Positions 34,301 through 42,985 of a DNA stretch of 64,000 nucleotides are shown in pieces (position 1 is the first letter of the stretch; every line of letters starts with the position of its first letter). The stretch lies in assembly GCF_002412335.2 (NCBI RefSeq), contig NZ_NXIB02000002.1, positions 1 through 64,000 of the forward strand, written 5' to 3'. The DNA comes from Tychonema bourrellyi FEM_GT703 (GTDB lineage: Bacteria; Cyanobacteriota; Cyanobacteriia; Cyanobacteriales; Microcoleaceae). Under the pieces are notes generated by a model. The model did not search any database and was not told the DNA's origin. It worked only from the letters and a program-made list of their open reading frames with translations. Both the position numbers and the translations under genes were made by a program.

Positions 34301-35995
34301 TCAAATATCGCTATCCTGCTGCAAATCTTCTGTAAAGCTTTTAACTTCCCCTAACAATGGCAACTCTATATTTCCACATACCAACTCTGCACAATTCCAC
34401 TGCCGCAAATACTCGCAAACTTCAGAAATAATCTTATTTGCTGCATCTAAATTTCCAGCCTGACGTGCATGATAGTGCGCTCTGATTAAGGGCTTAATGT
34501 CCTCGATATCTTGCCATTCCGATTCCGGTTTGAGGGGAATACTGATATAATAACTATAAGCTTGGCTGTGGGCGGTACGGAGATTTTCTGGATTTTGACT
34601 TAGCAGATGTTCGCCCTTTTCTCGGACTAGCGGATGCAACTGATAGGATTTCAGGTGGCGATCGTAATATAGCAATTGTCGGCACTTCAGTGCAAGGATA
34701 ATATTTTCTTTAAGTTCATACTTGCTGACTTCTGGCATTTGAGCGCTAATTCCTGCAAAAGATAGGGGATATTCTGAGGTTTGATAGACACAAATTCGGC
34801 TGAGACAAGTTTGCTCGCCATCGCTGAGACGTGCTATCATTTCATCGATCGCACTTTCAATATCTCGAATCAGCAACCAGTCTCTCTGGTGTAGAAAATT
34901 CCCGACATTTCCTTGAAACTCGGTATCATCTCGAATCAAGGCTGCGACGAGTTGTAATGCTTTGGGATGTCCTGAATAGCGATCGCCCATTTCCGCTAAT
35001 TCCTCTGCATTTGCCGTCAGATTAAAAGATTGCAATAGGGAAATTGCGCTATCTCGATCCAATCCGTTGAGCTGGATTTCGCGGGTGACTGTTGACGGCA
35101 ATTCGGCTAAGCTTTCGCGACTGGTGAAGAGGATTTTGCTTTGATGTTCTGTTTCTAATAGTTGTTTGAATAACCAAGCATATTCTGCACAATCGTCTGC
35201 GAAATAACCAGCCGCTTTTGCCTCTCCAGCTTTCAAAAGTGTGTCGGCGCGATCGAAAACGAGCAAGCAAGGTTGATCTCTGAGGATTTTGAGCAGATTT
35301 TCGGTTTTTTTGCCGCAGTCATTTTGAGCGTTGGTGGTGGCGGTAATCTCGCCGTTGGAGAGGGTGAATAGGAGGGAGTCAATTGTGCGATCGCACGGGG
35401 GTGCTTTGCCTGTTGCCGATTGCAAGGATTGCCAAGCGGCGCAGGTGAAGGGGGTTTTTTCGGTGTGGAGTTGGCGGATTAGTTGGCTGACGAGGGTGGT
35501 TTTTCCGATACCTGGTAATCCGACAATTGAGATGGCGATGGGAACCCCCCCCAGCCCCCCCTTGCTAAGGGGGGGAGCAAGAGTGGGCGATTCGTTGGTA
35601 AGGGGGGGAGGAGTGATTAGGGTTTTTAAGAGTTCGATTTCTTTGGTGCGCTGTACCCAATTTCTGACGGGGGGTAAGTTTTCTGGGAGGGGGAATGTGC
35701 GATCGGTTTGGTTGTCTAGGGGGATATCTGCGATCGCGGCGGCTAAAAGTAATTCTGTTTCCTTTATATCATTGCGCTCGATAATATCTTCCCAGTTATT
35801 GATTCCTACGGCCTTGCAAATATCGATAAATGTTTCGCGTCGAATTCGGTTTTGCGCCCAAAATCTCCTTAAAGTGGCTTTGGAAGTTAGAGCGACTTTG
35901 CACCAGATATCCTCACTTTTATTCCATCCGAGGTTGCGTCGCACCATATCGATGATTTTTAGCCCTTCTTCGGATGCTCTGAGCAAACCAGCCAT
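34301..35995 (-). CDS. STAND NTPase (NB-ARC type) with N-terminal HTH-like region
   Basis: A 564-aa protein. Residues 1-75 (GLKIIDMVRRNLGWNKSEDI, then LTSKATLRRFWAQNRIRRET) form a helix-turn-helix-like head. After it come the Walker A motif GLPGIGKTT at 159-167, Walker B CLLVFDRAD and the sensor ILFTSRES. A winged helix (LSFAGISAQM) and short helical C terminus follow, with no long sensor repeats. Residues about 129-151 are out of family character: PPLTNESPTLAPPLSKGGLGG is encoded by an intergenic-type palindromic repeat that has entered the gene in frame. Role likely regulatory or defensive. Seven short direct repeats precede the gene. Confidence 0.82.
   Translation of the reverse strand: MAGLLRASEEGLKIIDMVRRNLGWNKSEDIWCKVALTSKATLRRFWAQNRIRRETFIDICKAVGINNWEDIIERNDIKETELLLAAAIADIPLDNQTDRTFPLPENLPPVRNWVQRTKEIELLKTLITPPPLTNESPTLAPPLSKGGLGGVPIAISIVGLPGIGKTTLVSQLIRQLHTEKTPFTCAAWQSLQSATGKAPPCDRTIDSLLFTLSNGEITATTNAQNDCGKKTENLLKILRDQPCLLVFDRADTLLKAGEAKAAGYFADDCAEYAWLFKQLLETEHQSKILFTSRESLAELPSTVTREIQLNGLDRDSAISLLQSFNLTANAEELAEMGDRYSGHPKALQLVAALIRDDTEFQGNVGNFLHQRDWLLIRDIESAIDEMIARLSDGEQTCLSRICVYQTSEYPLSFAGISAQMPEVSKYELKENIILALKCRQLLYYDRHLKSYQLHPLVREKGEHLLSQNPENLRTAHSQAYSYYISIPLKPESEWQDIEDIKPLIRAHYHARQAGNLDAANKIISEVCEYLRQWNCAELVCGNIELPLLGEVKSFTEDLQQDSDI
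35544..35611. repeat. Palindromic repeat inside the STAND coding region
   Basis: CCCCCCCAGCCCCCCCTTGC meets CTAAGGGGGGGAGC within the reading frame, encoding APPLSKGGLGG on the minus strand. A relic arm (AAGGGGGGGAGG) ends at about 35611. Frame is kept, so the insert is tolerated in a loop directly ahead of the ATPase core. Confidence 0.8.
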
Positions 35996-36047
35996 TGGTA
36001 CTCCTCTACGGAAACTCTGCGTTAGTCAAGAATGTTACACGATCTGG

Positions 36048-36118
36048 TGAGCCAAAAAGTGAGCCAAATGAGACAAATGAGCCAAATGAGCCTTTTTTGC
36101 TGAGCCAAATGGTGAGCC
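36048..36118. promoter_or_regulatory. Seven TGAGCC direct repeats upstream of the STAND gene
   Basis: TGAGCCAAA-type units start at 36048, 36060, 36069, 36078, 36087, 36101 and 36113 with a basic spacing of 9 bp. Most are exact TGAGCCAAA; one is TGAGACAAA and one TGAGCCTTTTTT. They lie 53-123 bases ahead of the leftward STAND ATG, where an operator array would be. The remaining gap to 36372 is the leader of the RTX gene with ribosome site GAGGAG before 36373. Confidence 0.6.
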
Positions 36119-36372
36119 GTTTAGCCCTATGCAGATTCAGGATTGTGGAGTATTGTGAAGTGATGAGTCTGGCTGTCAGCTACGTTTGACGGTAAATCTG
36201 GCGGGCGATCGGGCATACAGCTTATCTGCTCTTGGGAGTAATGTAAAGTTTTGTTACAAGAATAGGGCGATCGGCATAAAAAGCAGATGAACGTCCTGAT
36301 AAGTATTTAGGAAGGCTTGCTAGGCGGGCTTTGCTGGTTTTGACGCAACTATATTTTTGAGGAGATGGGATT

Positions 36373-39300
36373 ATGCAGTTACTAAAAGATGATGTGTTGT
36401 TGGGTAGTTCAGTGGATGTAAGTGCGATCGCACCTCTGGAGGAAGAGATTAAGGGCGATCGAATCTTGTCCTATGGTTTGGATACCCGCAGTGCTAGCCA
36501 GTTAGGGGCCAGTTCGTCTTTCATTTCGACCTTTGACGGACTAAGCGGACAAGTTGGAACGATCGATCCGTCAGCAAAATTCACCCAAATTGCTAGTACC
36601 TTCAGTTTCTCCGACATCGCTGTTGCTAAAGACGGGACGATTTTCGGAATTACGCCTACTCAGTTATTCAAAATCGATCCAGTATCGGGTTTAACTTCAT
36701 TTGTTGGCGGCCTTCCTGCGGGTGTCAACATGAATGCTCTAGAATTTGCAAATGATATCCTTTATGCGGCTGGGGATTCTAACTTATACGCGATTAATAC
36801 CACTAATGCGGGAGCATATTTAATCGCTAACTTGGAATCTGCTGGATTCAATAGCAGTGGAGACTTGGCATTTGATGCTCCGAATAATCGATTTTTGGCC
36901 ACATCGAAGGGGGCGACAAGCGATAGTTTGTATGCAGTGTCTCTAACTGGTGAAGCAGCCAAAATTGGCGATATTGGCTTTAGTAATATTTTAGCCTTGA
37001 TGTTTGAGGGCGAGAAGCTTTTTGGTTTCACGGCGGATGGATCGCGAATTGCCATAAATCCTGGAACGGGAGCGGGGGTTTTTGATACTCTTGTCAAGGG
37101 TATTAGCGATCGAATTGGGGGAGCATCTGGTATTCAAATTAAGAAAGGAGAGGTACTGTCGAGCACTCCTGGAACAATTCTGTCAGCAGATACGATCGAT
37201 GTGTTTTTACCGCCCGGTGGCGAAATTACTTTAGATATTACAGTGACAGTGCCTGGGGATGCTTCTAGTTCAACCACTCGCAGCGGATTAAGTGTTGGAA
37301 CTGATACTGTAGTTGCTCAGATGCTAAGTTCTTCAGCGGTTAGTGCGAGTGCGACCTCTGGCCAGCTTCCGCTTGATGTTTTTTTACTACAAGACGCTTC
37401 TAACTCATTCAGTGATGACGTGTCTATTTTCCGCCGTCTAGTACCAAATTTAGTTGATACTCTGTCAAATCAGCAGCCGAATACTCAATTTGGTCTTGGG
37501 AGTTTTGTTGACAAGCCAATAGAAGGAATCGGAAATATTGAGGATGGTCATTATGTTTATCGGACTAATCTGCCACTAACAAAGAATGAGAATGAACTGC
37601 AATCGGCAGTGAATAATCTAACTATTCTCCCTAGTAACTCCACAGACCCGGAAGCATCGCTGGAAGCATTACTGCAAACGGCACGTCGCGCAGACACTGC
37701 TGAAATTGGTTTCCGAGATAGTGCTCGCCGTGTCGTTGTTTTAGCAACAGATAACGAATTTCATCAGGCTGGTGATGGTGCGATTCTGGCTGGAATTACG
37801 AGGCCCAACAATGGCGATGCTGTTCTTGATGGAAATCCGCCAGGAACCGGAGAAGATTATCCGAGTATTCAGCAAGTTCGCGAGGCATTGATTGATACAG
37901 GTATAGTGCCTATTTTTGCTGTTACCTCTAAATCAAACAACAATGTAAACAATATTTCAGTCTATAACGACCTAGTTAATAAATTAGGTTTTGGTAAAGT
38001 TGTCAGATTAGACTCAGATAGTGCTAATTTGGTGAATGCAATTACAGAGGGGTTAGATAAAGTCAGTCAGGAAATTACTCTCGTACCTGCTGATGATGAT
38101 TTCAGCTATGTGAAAGATATTTCACCCAAGAAATTTGAAAATGTCAAGCCGGGTGATAAGCTGACTTTTAAAGTCACATTAAAATCGGATAGTACAGGCC
38201 GTGACGATAATCTGAAACTGCAAATACCTGGATTTGGTAATCTGGGTGATACGAAGGTTAATGTGCGAACTGAGCGAGTTCCCACATTAGTCAATAACGA
38301 TACAGGTGGAACTTCTCAAGAAATAGGCTTTATTAAAAATAGAATTTCTCTCGATCCCACTTTTAGACCTACCGTAATCATGAGGTCTTTTCAAGATAAA
38401 AACAATGATGTAAATCCTGACTTCGATCCAACTATGCCAGTGAAAAACATAGAGACATATGTTGTGATTCATGGTAATTTAGATACGGTCAATTCAGGCA
38501 AAATGGCGGCTTTGGCAAAAACAATTAGCGATCAAAACAAACAAGTAATAGTTCTCGATTGGAGTGTATCCGCTGATAACCAACTACCTAATATATCAGC
38601 AGGGTCGATTCACGATGTTGCTAAATTTGCAGTTGATACACTCAAAAATAAATGGAAAATAGATAGTAAAAATTTGAACCTTATTGGGCACAGTTTGGGA
38701 AGTTATGTCGCATCTGAAATTGGATTTATTCTCTCAAACAAAGAACCTGACAAAGAACTCAATCCTCAATATCGTCAAAATCCAAATATTGACCAAGAAA
38801 ATCGAGTTAACAGTTTGACAGCCCTAGATCCAGCAGGTCTTTTCGGTGGTAACCTACCGTCATCTGGTCTATATGATTTAGATGCTAGTTTAAATTTTAC
38901 TGATGTGGCGGGCGCTCAAAACCCGATTAAGTTTAGTTCTGTCTCTAAATTCTCTAGGGCATTTTGGGGTGATTTTGCTTCAGGTGATGGACTGGGTTCA
39001 TCTGATTATGCTACAAGTGCTAATGAATCAATTTATATTGATGTCAAAAAACCAGACACGGCATTTAAAGATTTGACAAGCCCTGATGCCAGTCATGGTG
39101 ATATTGTATATCTTTTTAGAAATCTACTGAAAGAGCCAGGAGAAATCGCCAACCTTTTCAAGTTAGGCCAAGGTAAACACAGTGAATGGAGGGAAAATAC
39201 ATTTGGAGGTAATGAAGGAATTCTTGTAGCAAACAGGAGCAACAATGAGGGTAACGATCCTAATATTTCACCATCATTGTTGTTTCTAAAAGATAAAAAC

Positions 39301-40134
39301 ACTCAGAATGACGACATAGCTTACGGTAGTATTGGAGATGACAATCTAGATGGGGGTCTATTTGAGAGAAACTCAATTATTGTAGTTCCAACTCCTCAAG
39401 GAGTTTTTGTTACTCAAACAGATGATGCGACATTTAATGGCTTGGGCAATGATAAGTTATACGGTGACTTGGGAAATGATAAAATATTTAGTGGTTCGGG
39501 CAATGATACCCTCTACGGCGCTTCAGGCAACGATTTCATCAATGCTGAAGAAGACAACGATCTCATTGAAGGTGGTGATAATAACGACACTATCTTTGGT
39601 GCAAAAGGAGACGATACAGTTATTGGAGGTAAAGGCAACGATAGTTTAGAAGGCAATGATGGAAAAGACACTCTCAGCGGTGGAGACAATGACGATACCC
39701 TATGGGGTGGTGGTGGTGACTGGGCTGATAGCCTGGAGGGTGGTGATGGAAATGACTATCTCTTTGGAGAAGGTGGTGACGACATTTTAATTGGTGGAAA
39801 AGGCAAGGATATCATTGATTGTGGAGGTGGCAATGATACCTTGGTCTTTGGACTAGATGATGGTAGTACAAGTCTTGATGGAGCTGATATAATTACCAAT
39901 TTTCGTACAGGTAAGCTGCTAGGTTTTATTTCGACTGGCGACGCGCGGGGTGTCACTAAAATTAAGCTGAACGGCTTAATTCCAGGGAATCTAGAAGTCA
40001 TGAAAATTGACAATAACAAGACTCTGTTATGGAGCCAAAAGAATGATTTAGACTTATATACGGTGTTCAAACAGGATACATATTTTGCGATTTTGGATGG
40101 CTCATTCAATAAAGATCAATTGACCTTTATTTGA
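36373..40134 (+). CDS. RTX protein with propeller-like, VWA and lipase domains
   Basis: A 1253-aa protein, probably exported by a type I system since it lacks a signal peptide. Residues about 35-260 look like a beta-propeller (DUF4394-like, with KIDPVSGLTSFVGGLP). Residues about 330-565 form an integrin-beta-like von Willebrand A domain with MIDAS residues Asp341-Ala-Ser343-Asn-Ser345. A lipase-like alpha/beta hydrolase follows at about 680-930 with nucleophile Ser774 in GHSLG, Asp819 in LDPAG and His908 in SHGD. RTX GGxGND repeats run from about 1015 to 1165 and a C-terminal export-signal-like domain ends the protein. The likely role is an adhesive or lipolytic surface or secreted protein. 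Confidence 0.87.
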   Translation: MQLLKDDVLLGSSVDVSAIAPLEEEIKGDRILSYGLDTRSASQLGASSSFISTFDGLSGQVGTIDPSAKFTQIASTFSFSDIAVAKDGTIFGITPTQLFKIDPVSGLTSFVGGLPAGVNMNALEFANDILYAAGDSNLYAINTTNAGAYLIANLESAGFNSSGDLAFDAPNNRFLATSKGATSDSLYAVSLTGEAAKIGDIGFSNILALMFEGEKLFGFTADGSRIAINPGTGAGVFDTLVKGISDRIGGASGIQIKKGEVLSSTPGTILSADTIDVFLPPGGEITLDITVTVPGDASSSTTRSGLSVGTDTVVAQMLSSSAVSASATSGQLPLDVFLLQDASNSFSDDVSIFRRLVPNLVDTLSNQQPNTQFGLGSFVDKPIEGIGNIEDGHYVYRTNLPLTKNENELQSAVNNLTILPSNSTDPEASLEALLQTARRADTAEIGFRDSARRVVVLATDNEFHQAGDGAILAGITRPNNGDAVLDGNPPGTGEDYPSIQQVREALIDTGIVPIFAVTSKSNNNVNNISVYNDLVNKLGFGKVVRLDSDSANLVNAITEGLDKVSQEITLVPADDDFSYVKDISPKKFENVKPGDKLTFKVTLKSDSTGRDDNLKLQIPGFGNLGDTKVNVRTERVPTLVNNDTGGTSQEIGFIKNRISLDPTFRPTVIMRSFQDKNNDVNPDFDPTMPVKNIETYVVIHGNLDTVNSGKMAALAKTISDQNKQVIVLDWSVSADNQLPNISAGSIHDVAKFAVDTLKNKWKIDSKNLNLIGHSLGSYVASEIGFILSNKEPDKELNPQYRQNPNIDQENRVNSLTALDPAGLFGGNLPSSGLYDLDASLNFTDVAGAQNPIKFSSVSKFSRAFWGDFASGDGLGSSDYATSANESIYIDVKKPDTAFKDLTSPDASHGDIVYLFRNLLKEPGEIANLFKLGQGKHSEWRENTFGGNEGILVANRSNNEGNDPNISPSLLFLKDKNTQNDDIAYGSIGDDNLDGGLFERNSIIVVPTPQGVFVTQTDDATFNGLGNDKLYGDLGNDKIFSGSGNDTLYGASGNDFINAEEDNDLIEGGDNNDTIFGAKGDDTVIGGKGNDSLEGNDGKDTLSGGDNDDTLWGGGGDWADSLEGGDGNDYLFGEGGDDILIGGKGKDIIDCGGGNDTLVFGLDDGSTSLDGADIITNFRTGKLLGFISTGDARGVTKIKLNGLIPGNLEVMKIDNNKTLLWSQKNDLDLYTVFKQDTYFAILDGSFNKDQLTFI

Positions 40135-40229
40135 TCCTTTCATCCATCTACCTTCATCTGCGGTTCAAACAAGAGCGATCGCCCTTTACGACAAAAAGTG
40201 CGATCGCCCTTCATCCATGATAGGATTAA
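40135..40229. other. Short HIP1-containing filler repeats
   Basis: The phrase AAAAGTGCGATCGCCCTT, or close forms, occurs at about 40193, 40893, 42379, 44955 and 44983. It is a dispersed short repeat built around the HIP1 octamer and has no visible gene function. Confidence 0.6.
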
Positions 40230-40286
40230 GTCAAACCTATAAAACCCGGACAAGGGTTTCAAACTTTTGGTGAATTTAAAAGAACG

Positions 40287-40574
40287 ATGGGGGTGGCAGG
40301 AGCGGGATTAGCGTGGCATCATATAGTTGGGCAAACAACATCAAATTTACAGAGATTCGGGGCAGAAGCAATACACAATACAGGCAATCTCGTCCGGCTA
40401 GAACACGGTACTGGGTCAATTCATCAGGAAATTACCAATTTCTACAACTCCCTCCAACCTGAACTCACAGGTACGGACGGTATAACAGTTAGAGGATGGC
40501 TCAGCACTCAATCTTTTGCAGAACAACAAGACTTTGGCATTAGAGTTATTATAGCTTTCGGAGGAACAGTTTAA
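40287..40574 (+). CDS. Orphan polymorphic-toxin nuclease tip (HNH/EndoVII-like)
   Basis: The 95-aa frame from ATG 40287 is open upstream to 40230, encoding KPIKPGQGFQTFGEFKRTMG before continuing GVAGAGLAWHHIVGQT. There is no good start for the longer form. The AWHHIVGQ and later ATG-proximal GAEAIHNTGNLVRL with HxxI motifs are typical of HNH/EndoVII-type toxin tips at the ends of polymorphic toxins, which hydrolyse nucleic acid. The domain therefore looks like a displaced C-terminal cassette without its delivery protein. Its stop overlaps the next start (TAATG), the usual toxin-immunity order. A copy of its last 60 bases lies at 43846. Confidence 0.6.
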   Translation: MGVAGAGLAWHHIVGQTTSNLQRFGAEAIHNTGNLVRLEHGTGSIHQEITNFYNSLQPELTGTDGITVRGWLSTQSFAEQQDFGIRVIIAFGGTV

Positions 40575-40870
40575 TGCTGACTCTAGATATCCAATCAATT
40601 CTCAATTCTATTCCCAATGAAATTAGCTGGCAAGACATCGTACAGTTTGAAAAACTAGACGATCGCGTTAGCATTGCTAATGACCTTTGTGCTAACATTA
40701 TTGGTGTCAATGAAAGTACGATCGAATGGTGTCCCAATGAAGATTCTGCCGATCGTTTAGAACAACTGGTTTGGTGGTGGGTTGTGCATCCAGATTTAGG
40801 AGCGGCGATTGCCAAAGAAGCTCCTCAAGAACTCAAAAATATTATCAGTCAATACATTCTGCAAAATTGA
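40574..40870 (+). CDS. Probable immunity protein for the adjacent nuclease tip
   Basis: A 98-aa acidic protein (MLTLDIQSILNSIPNEISWQ, then DRLEQLVWWWVVHPDLGAAI). Its ATG overlaps the toxin stop, which is the standard layout of toxin/immunity pairs, and its acidity would suit binding to a nuclease. I do not recognise the family; position is the main evidence. Confidence 0.6.
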   Translation: MLTLDIQSILNSIPNEISWQDIVQFEKLDDRVSIANDLCANIIGVNESTIEWCPNEDSADRLEQLVWWWVVHPDLGAAIAKEAPQELKNIISQYILQN

Positions 40871-41004
40871 CAAAAGCCAGCGCTGTGGTTCAAAAAAGTG
40901 CGATCGCCCTTAAAAAAAGAATAGACAAACAACATCTAATTTGTTATGATTGAATAAAACTCTATCCTATGGAGTTCTACCCAATTTTATAATAGCTGAA
41001 AGAT

Positions 41005-41283
41005 ATGTTTTGGATTCTGAAAAACTTAATCAGCACAGATCCACAAGGATGCCTCAGTTTAAACCTCGAACCCAAGTCAACAGAGTATCGCGTTCTCATC
41101 AACGAAGCCGGACAAATTTTATTAGACCCAATAACCAATATACCCGATCGCGAGCAGTGGTTGTGGCAAAACCCCCAAGCATTAGCCGCCGTCAAGTGCG
41201 GCCTCGCACAAGCAGCTAAAGGTGAAGTACATGATTTGGGTGATTTTTCTGAATATGCTGATTTGGAGATTGAAGACGAATGA
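41005..41283 (+). CDS. Small acidic protein, antitoxin-like tail
   Basis: A 92-aa protein. The first half (YRVLINEAGQILLDPITNIP, then REQWLWQNPQALAAVKCGL) is a common short domain of cyanobacterial hypothetical proteins, and the end GEVHDLGDFSEYADLEIED looks like the acidic tail of RelB-type antitoxins. No toxin frame follows directly. The ATG at 41005 has an AGATAT leader without a good ribosome site. Confidence 0.6.
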   Translation: MFWILKNLISTDPQGCLSLNLEPKSTEYRVLINEAGQILLDPITNIPDREQWLWQNPQALAAVKCGLAQAAKGEVHDLGDFSEYADLEIEDE

Positions 41284-41398
41284 ATTTTCGGATCGAATTT
41301 TCTTCAATTGCAATTACGCCTCATCCTTAAAGTGCGATCGTACTTCCTCCTAAAGCCCTAGAATAAGTAATAGCTCCTGCAATTTGAGGGTTTTACCA

Positions 41399-41746
41399 GT
41401 GACAACCATCACCATTGAAGTTCCCGACGAGCTCTCTGAGCAACTCGCACTCTTGGGCGAACAACTGCCAGAACTCTTGCGCCTGTGCGTTGAGCAGCCA
41501 GTGTTGCCATCCCGCACCTACCGCTATATTTTAAACTTTCTTGCCAGCGCGCCCACAGCGGAAGAAATCGCAGCCTTCCGTCCCACTCCTGAAATGCAAG
41601 AACGCCTGCGGATATTGGTAACACGCAGCAAAGCCGGTGAACTCACGAACGCAGAACAATTAGAACTAGATGAATACGATCGGATTGAACATCTAGTAAT
41701 CATGCTCAAAATGGGCAACCTACCTTATCTCACCCGCCAATCTTGA
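41399..41746 (+). CDS. Hypothetical antitoxin-like protein
   Basis: A 115-aa protein starting at GTG 41399 (MTTITIEVPDELSEQLALLG); a TTG 15 bases upstream is also open. The EVPDELSEQL lead is common in small ribbon-helix or antitoxin-like proteins of cyanobacteria. The middle TPEMQERLRILVTRSKAGEL and NAEQLELDEYDRIEHLVIML form a helical tail, seen in proteins encoded just ahead of HNH nucleases or PIN toxins. A 39-codon frame and an HNH gene follow in the same direction. Confidence 0.65.
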   Translation: MTTITIEVPDELSEQLALLGEQLPELLRLCVEQPVLPSRTYRYILNFLASAPTAEEIAAFRPTPEMQERLRILVTRSKAGELTNAEQLELDEYDRIEHLVIMLKMGNLPYLTRQS

Positions 41747-41749
41747 TTT

Positions 41750-41869
41750 GTGACAATCGAGCAATTCGATCGCAAACTCTCGGATTGCGGCAGTGGAAAC
41801 ACAGAAGAGATCCGCATCATTCTAAAAGAAGCCAACGGATTTATCCGCAGTCGGAATTCTAAAATCTAA
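41750..41869 (+). CDS. Short 39-aa frame between antitoxin-like and HNH genes
   Basis: GTG at 41750 opens MTIEQFDRKLSDCGSGNTEE, then IRIILKEANGFIRSRNSKI, and the frame stops at 41869. It begins three bases after the upstream stop, suggesting coupling. It is either a tiny protein or the start of a gene cut by the AAAATCTAAAATCC microsatellite that forms its end. Confidence 0.35.
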   Translation: MTIEQFDRKLSDCGSGNTEEIRIILKEANGFIRSRNSKI

Positions 41870-41896
41870 AATCCAAAATCTCAAATCTCAAATCGA

Positions 41897-42298
41897 TTGA
41901 CTTATATTTCTGCCACCCTTCGCCGATATATTGAAGAACGCGCTTCCTACGGCTGCGAGTATTGTCTGCTGGGAATTTCTTTGAGTTTTTTCCCTCACGA
42001 AGTTGACCATATAATTGCTGTAAAACACGGAGGTACAACTGATGCGGATAATCTCGCCTTGGCTTGCTGGCGGTGCAACCGATATAAAGGGACAGACCTC
42101 GGTTCTTTCGATCCCCAGACTAGCGCTTTTAGTTTCCTGTTCAACCCCCGGACGCAGAACTGGCCCGAACATTTTACCTTAGATAATGGCAGGATTATTG
42201 GGTTAACCCCAGAAGGCCGCACAACTGTCAATTTGCTACAGCTTAACAACGATGAGCGACTAGCTGAACGCAGGCGATCGCTCTCAAATTCAGAATAG
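41897..42298 (+). CDS. HNH endonuclease
   Basis: A 133-aa protein. The HNH core is plain: CEYC near residues 20-23, HEVDHIIAVKHGG with the catalytic His pair at about 34-37, then ALACWRCNRYKG, where the two CxxC pairs bind structural zinc. The tail FNPRTQNWPEHFTL followed by GRIIGLTPEGRTTVNLL is typical of a large cyanobacterial HNH subfamily. The TTG at 41897 fits the family start (TYISATLRRYIEERA). It may be a toxin with the upstream genes as partners or a homing-type nuclease; no intron or intein is seen. Confidence 0.88.
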   Translation: MTYISATLRRYIEERASYGCEYCLLGISLSFFPHEVDHIIAVKHGGTTDADNLALACWRCNRYKGTDLGSFDPQTSAFSFLFNPRTQNWPEHFTLDNGRIIGLTPEGRTTVNLLQLNNDERLAERRRSLSNSE

Positions 42299-42468
42299 TC
42301 CGATCGAACTATTAAATTTTATACAGATAAATCGCCCTTTCCCCCATCCGCGTCCATCCGCGTGTATCTGCGGTTCAAAAGTGCGATCGCCCTTCATCAC
42401 CCCACCTCTATTTGTGGTTAAAAAAGCGATCGCGTTCCTTAAAATTTTGGCAGGTTTTGCTAACAAAT

Positions 42469-42663
42469 TTATACTTCTACTGTTGAGCTATCGAGCGCTC
42501 GCCTGACTCGATTCAATCTTTGCTGGCGAAGCTGTTCTGCCAGCATCGCATTAATCTCTCCCAATTCTAAATTGACTTCTTGAACCTCCAAACGAGTTCG
42601 ACGGAGATTAGCTAGTAAACGTTTAGATGTTTCTGGATCGGGGATGCGCGGTTGTTTATTCAT
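42469..42663 (-). CDS. Small coiled-coil hypothetical protein
   Basis: A 64-aa, charged, fully helical protein (PETSKRLLANLRRTRLEVQE, then VNLELGEINAMLAEQLRQQR). It lies 25 bases downstream of the DUF433/DUF5615 pair in the same orientation and may share their transcript. The family is not recognised. Confidence 0.5.
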   Translation of the reverse strand: MNKQPRIPDPETSKRLLANLRRTRLEVQEVNLELGEINAMLAEQLRQQRLNRVRRALDSSTVEV

Positions 42664-42688
42664 GGCAAGTTATATTCCATCTTAACTT

Positions 42689-42985
42689 CTACACTTCATA
42701 AATCAAAACCAGAGCTTCAATGATTTGTCCGATCGAACAAGTCCCTTGCTTACAATAAGCAATACCTGGATGCTCGCTGCTAAGACTGGCGATCGTTAAA
42801 AAATCATCATCGTGAGTCATAATCACCCGCTTTTTTTCGCAGATAAATGCTAACTGTGATTCATCACTCTCAGCAAGCAATCCCGCCTCAATAGTTGTTG
42901 TAACATCAATTAATCGTCGGCGCAATTCTCGCGCCACAGCCGATTTAACATTCTCATCTAAATGAAAGCGGATGCGTTCACTCAC
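42689..42985 (-). CDS. DUF5615 PIN-like toxin
   Basis: A 98-aa toxin of the same family as 25519-25851 but of another branch. It reads IRFHLDENVKSAVARELRRR at the start, and later VIMTHDDDFL, with the acidic metal ligands intact. The GTG start lies inside the end of the DUF433 gene (eight-base overlap). Confidence 0.85.
   Translation of the reverse strand: MSERIRFHLDENVKSAVARELRRRLIDVTTTIEAGLLAESDESQLAFICEKKRVIMTHDDDFLTIASLSSEHPGIAYCKQGTCSIGQIIEALVLIYEV

Noticed and set aside
35331..36050. 239-aa open frame antisense to the STAND gene
   Set aside because: Overlaps the P-loop region of a convincing ATPase on the other strand, and its sequence is low-complexity from the inserted repeat.
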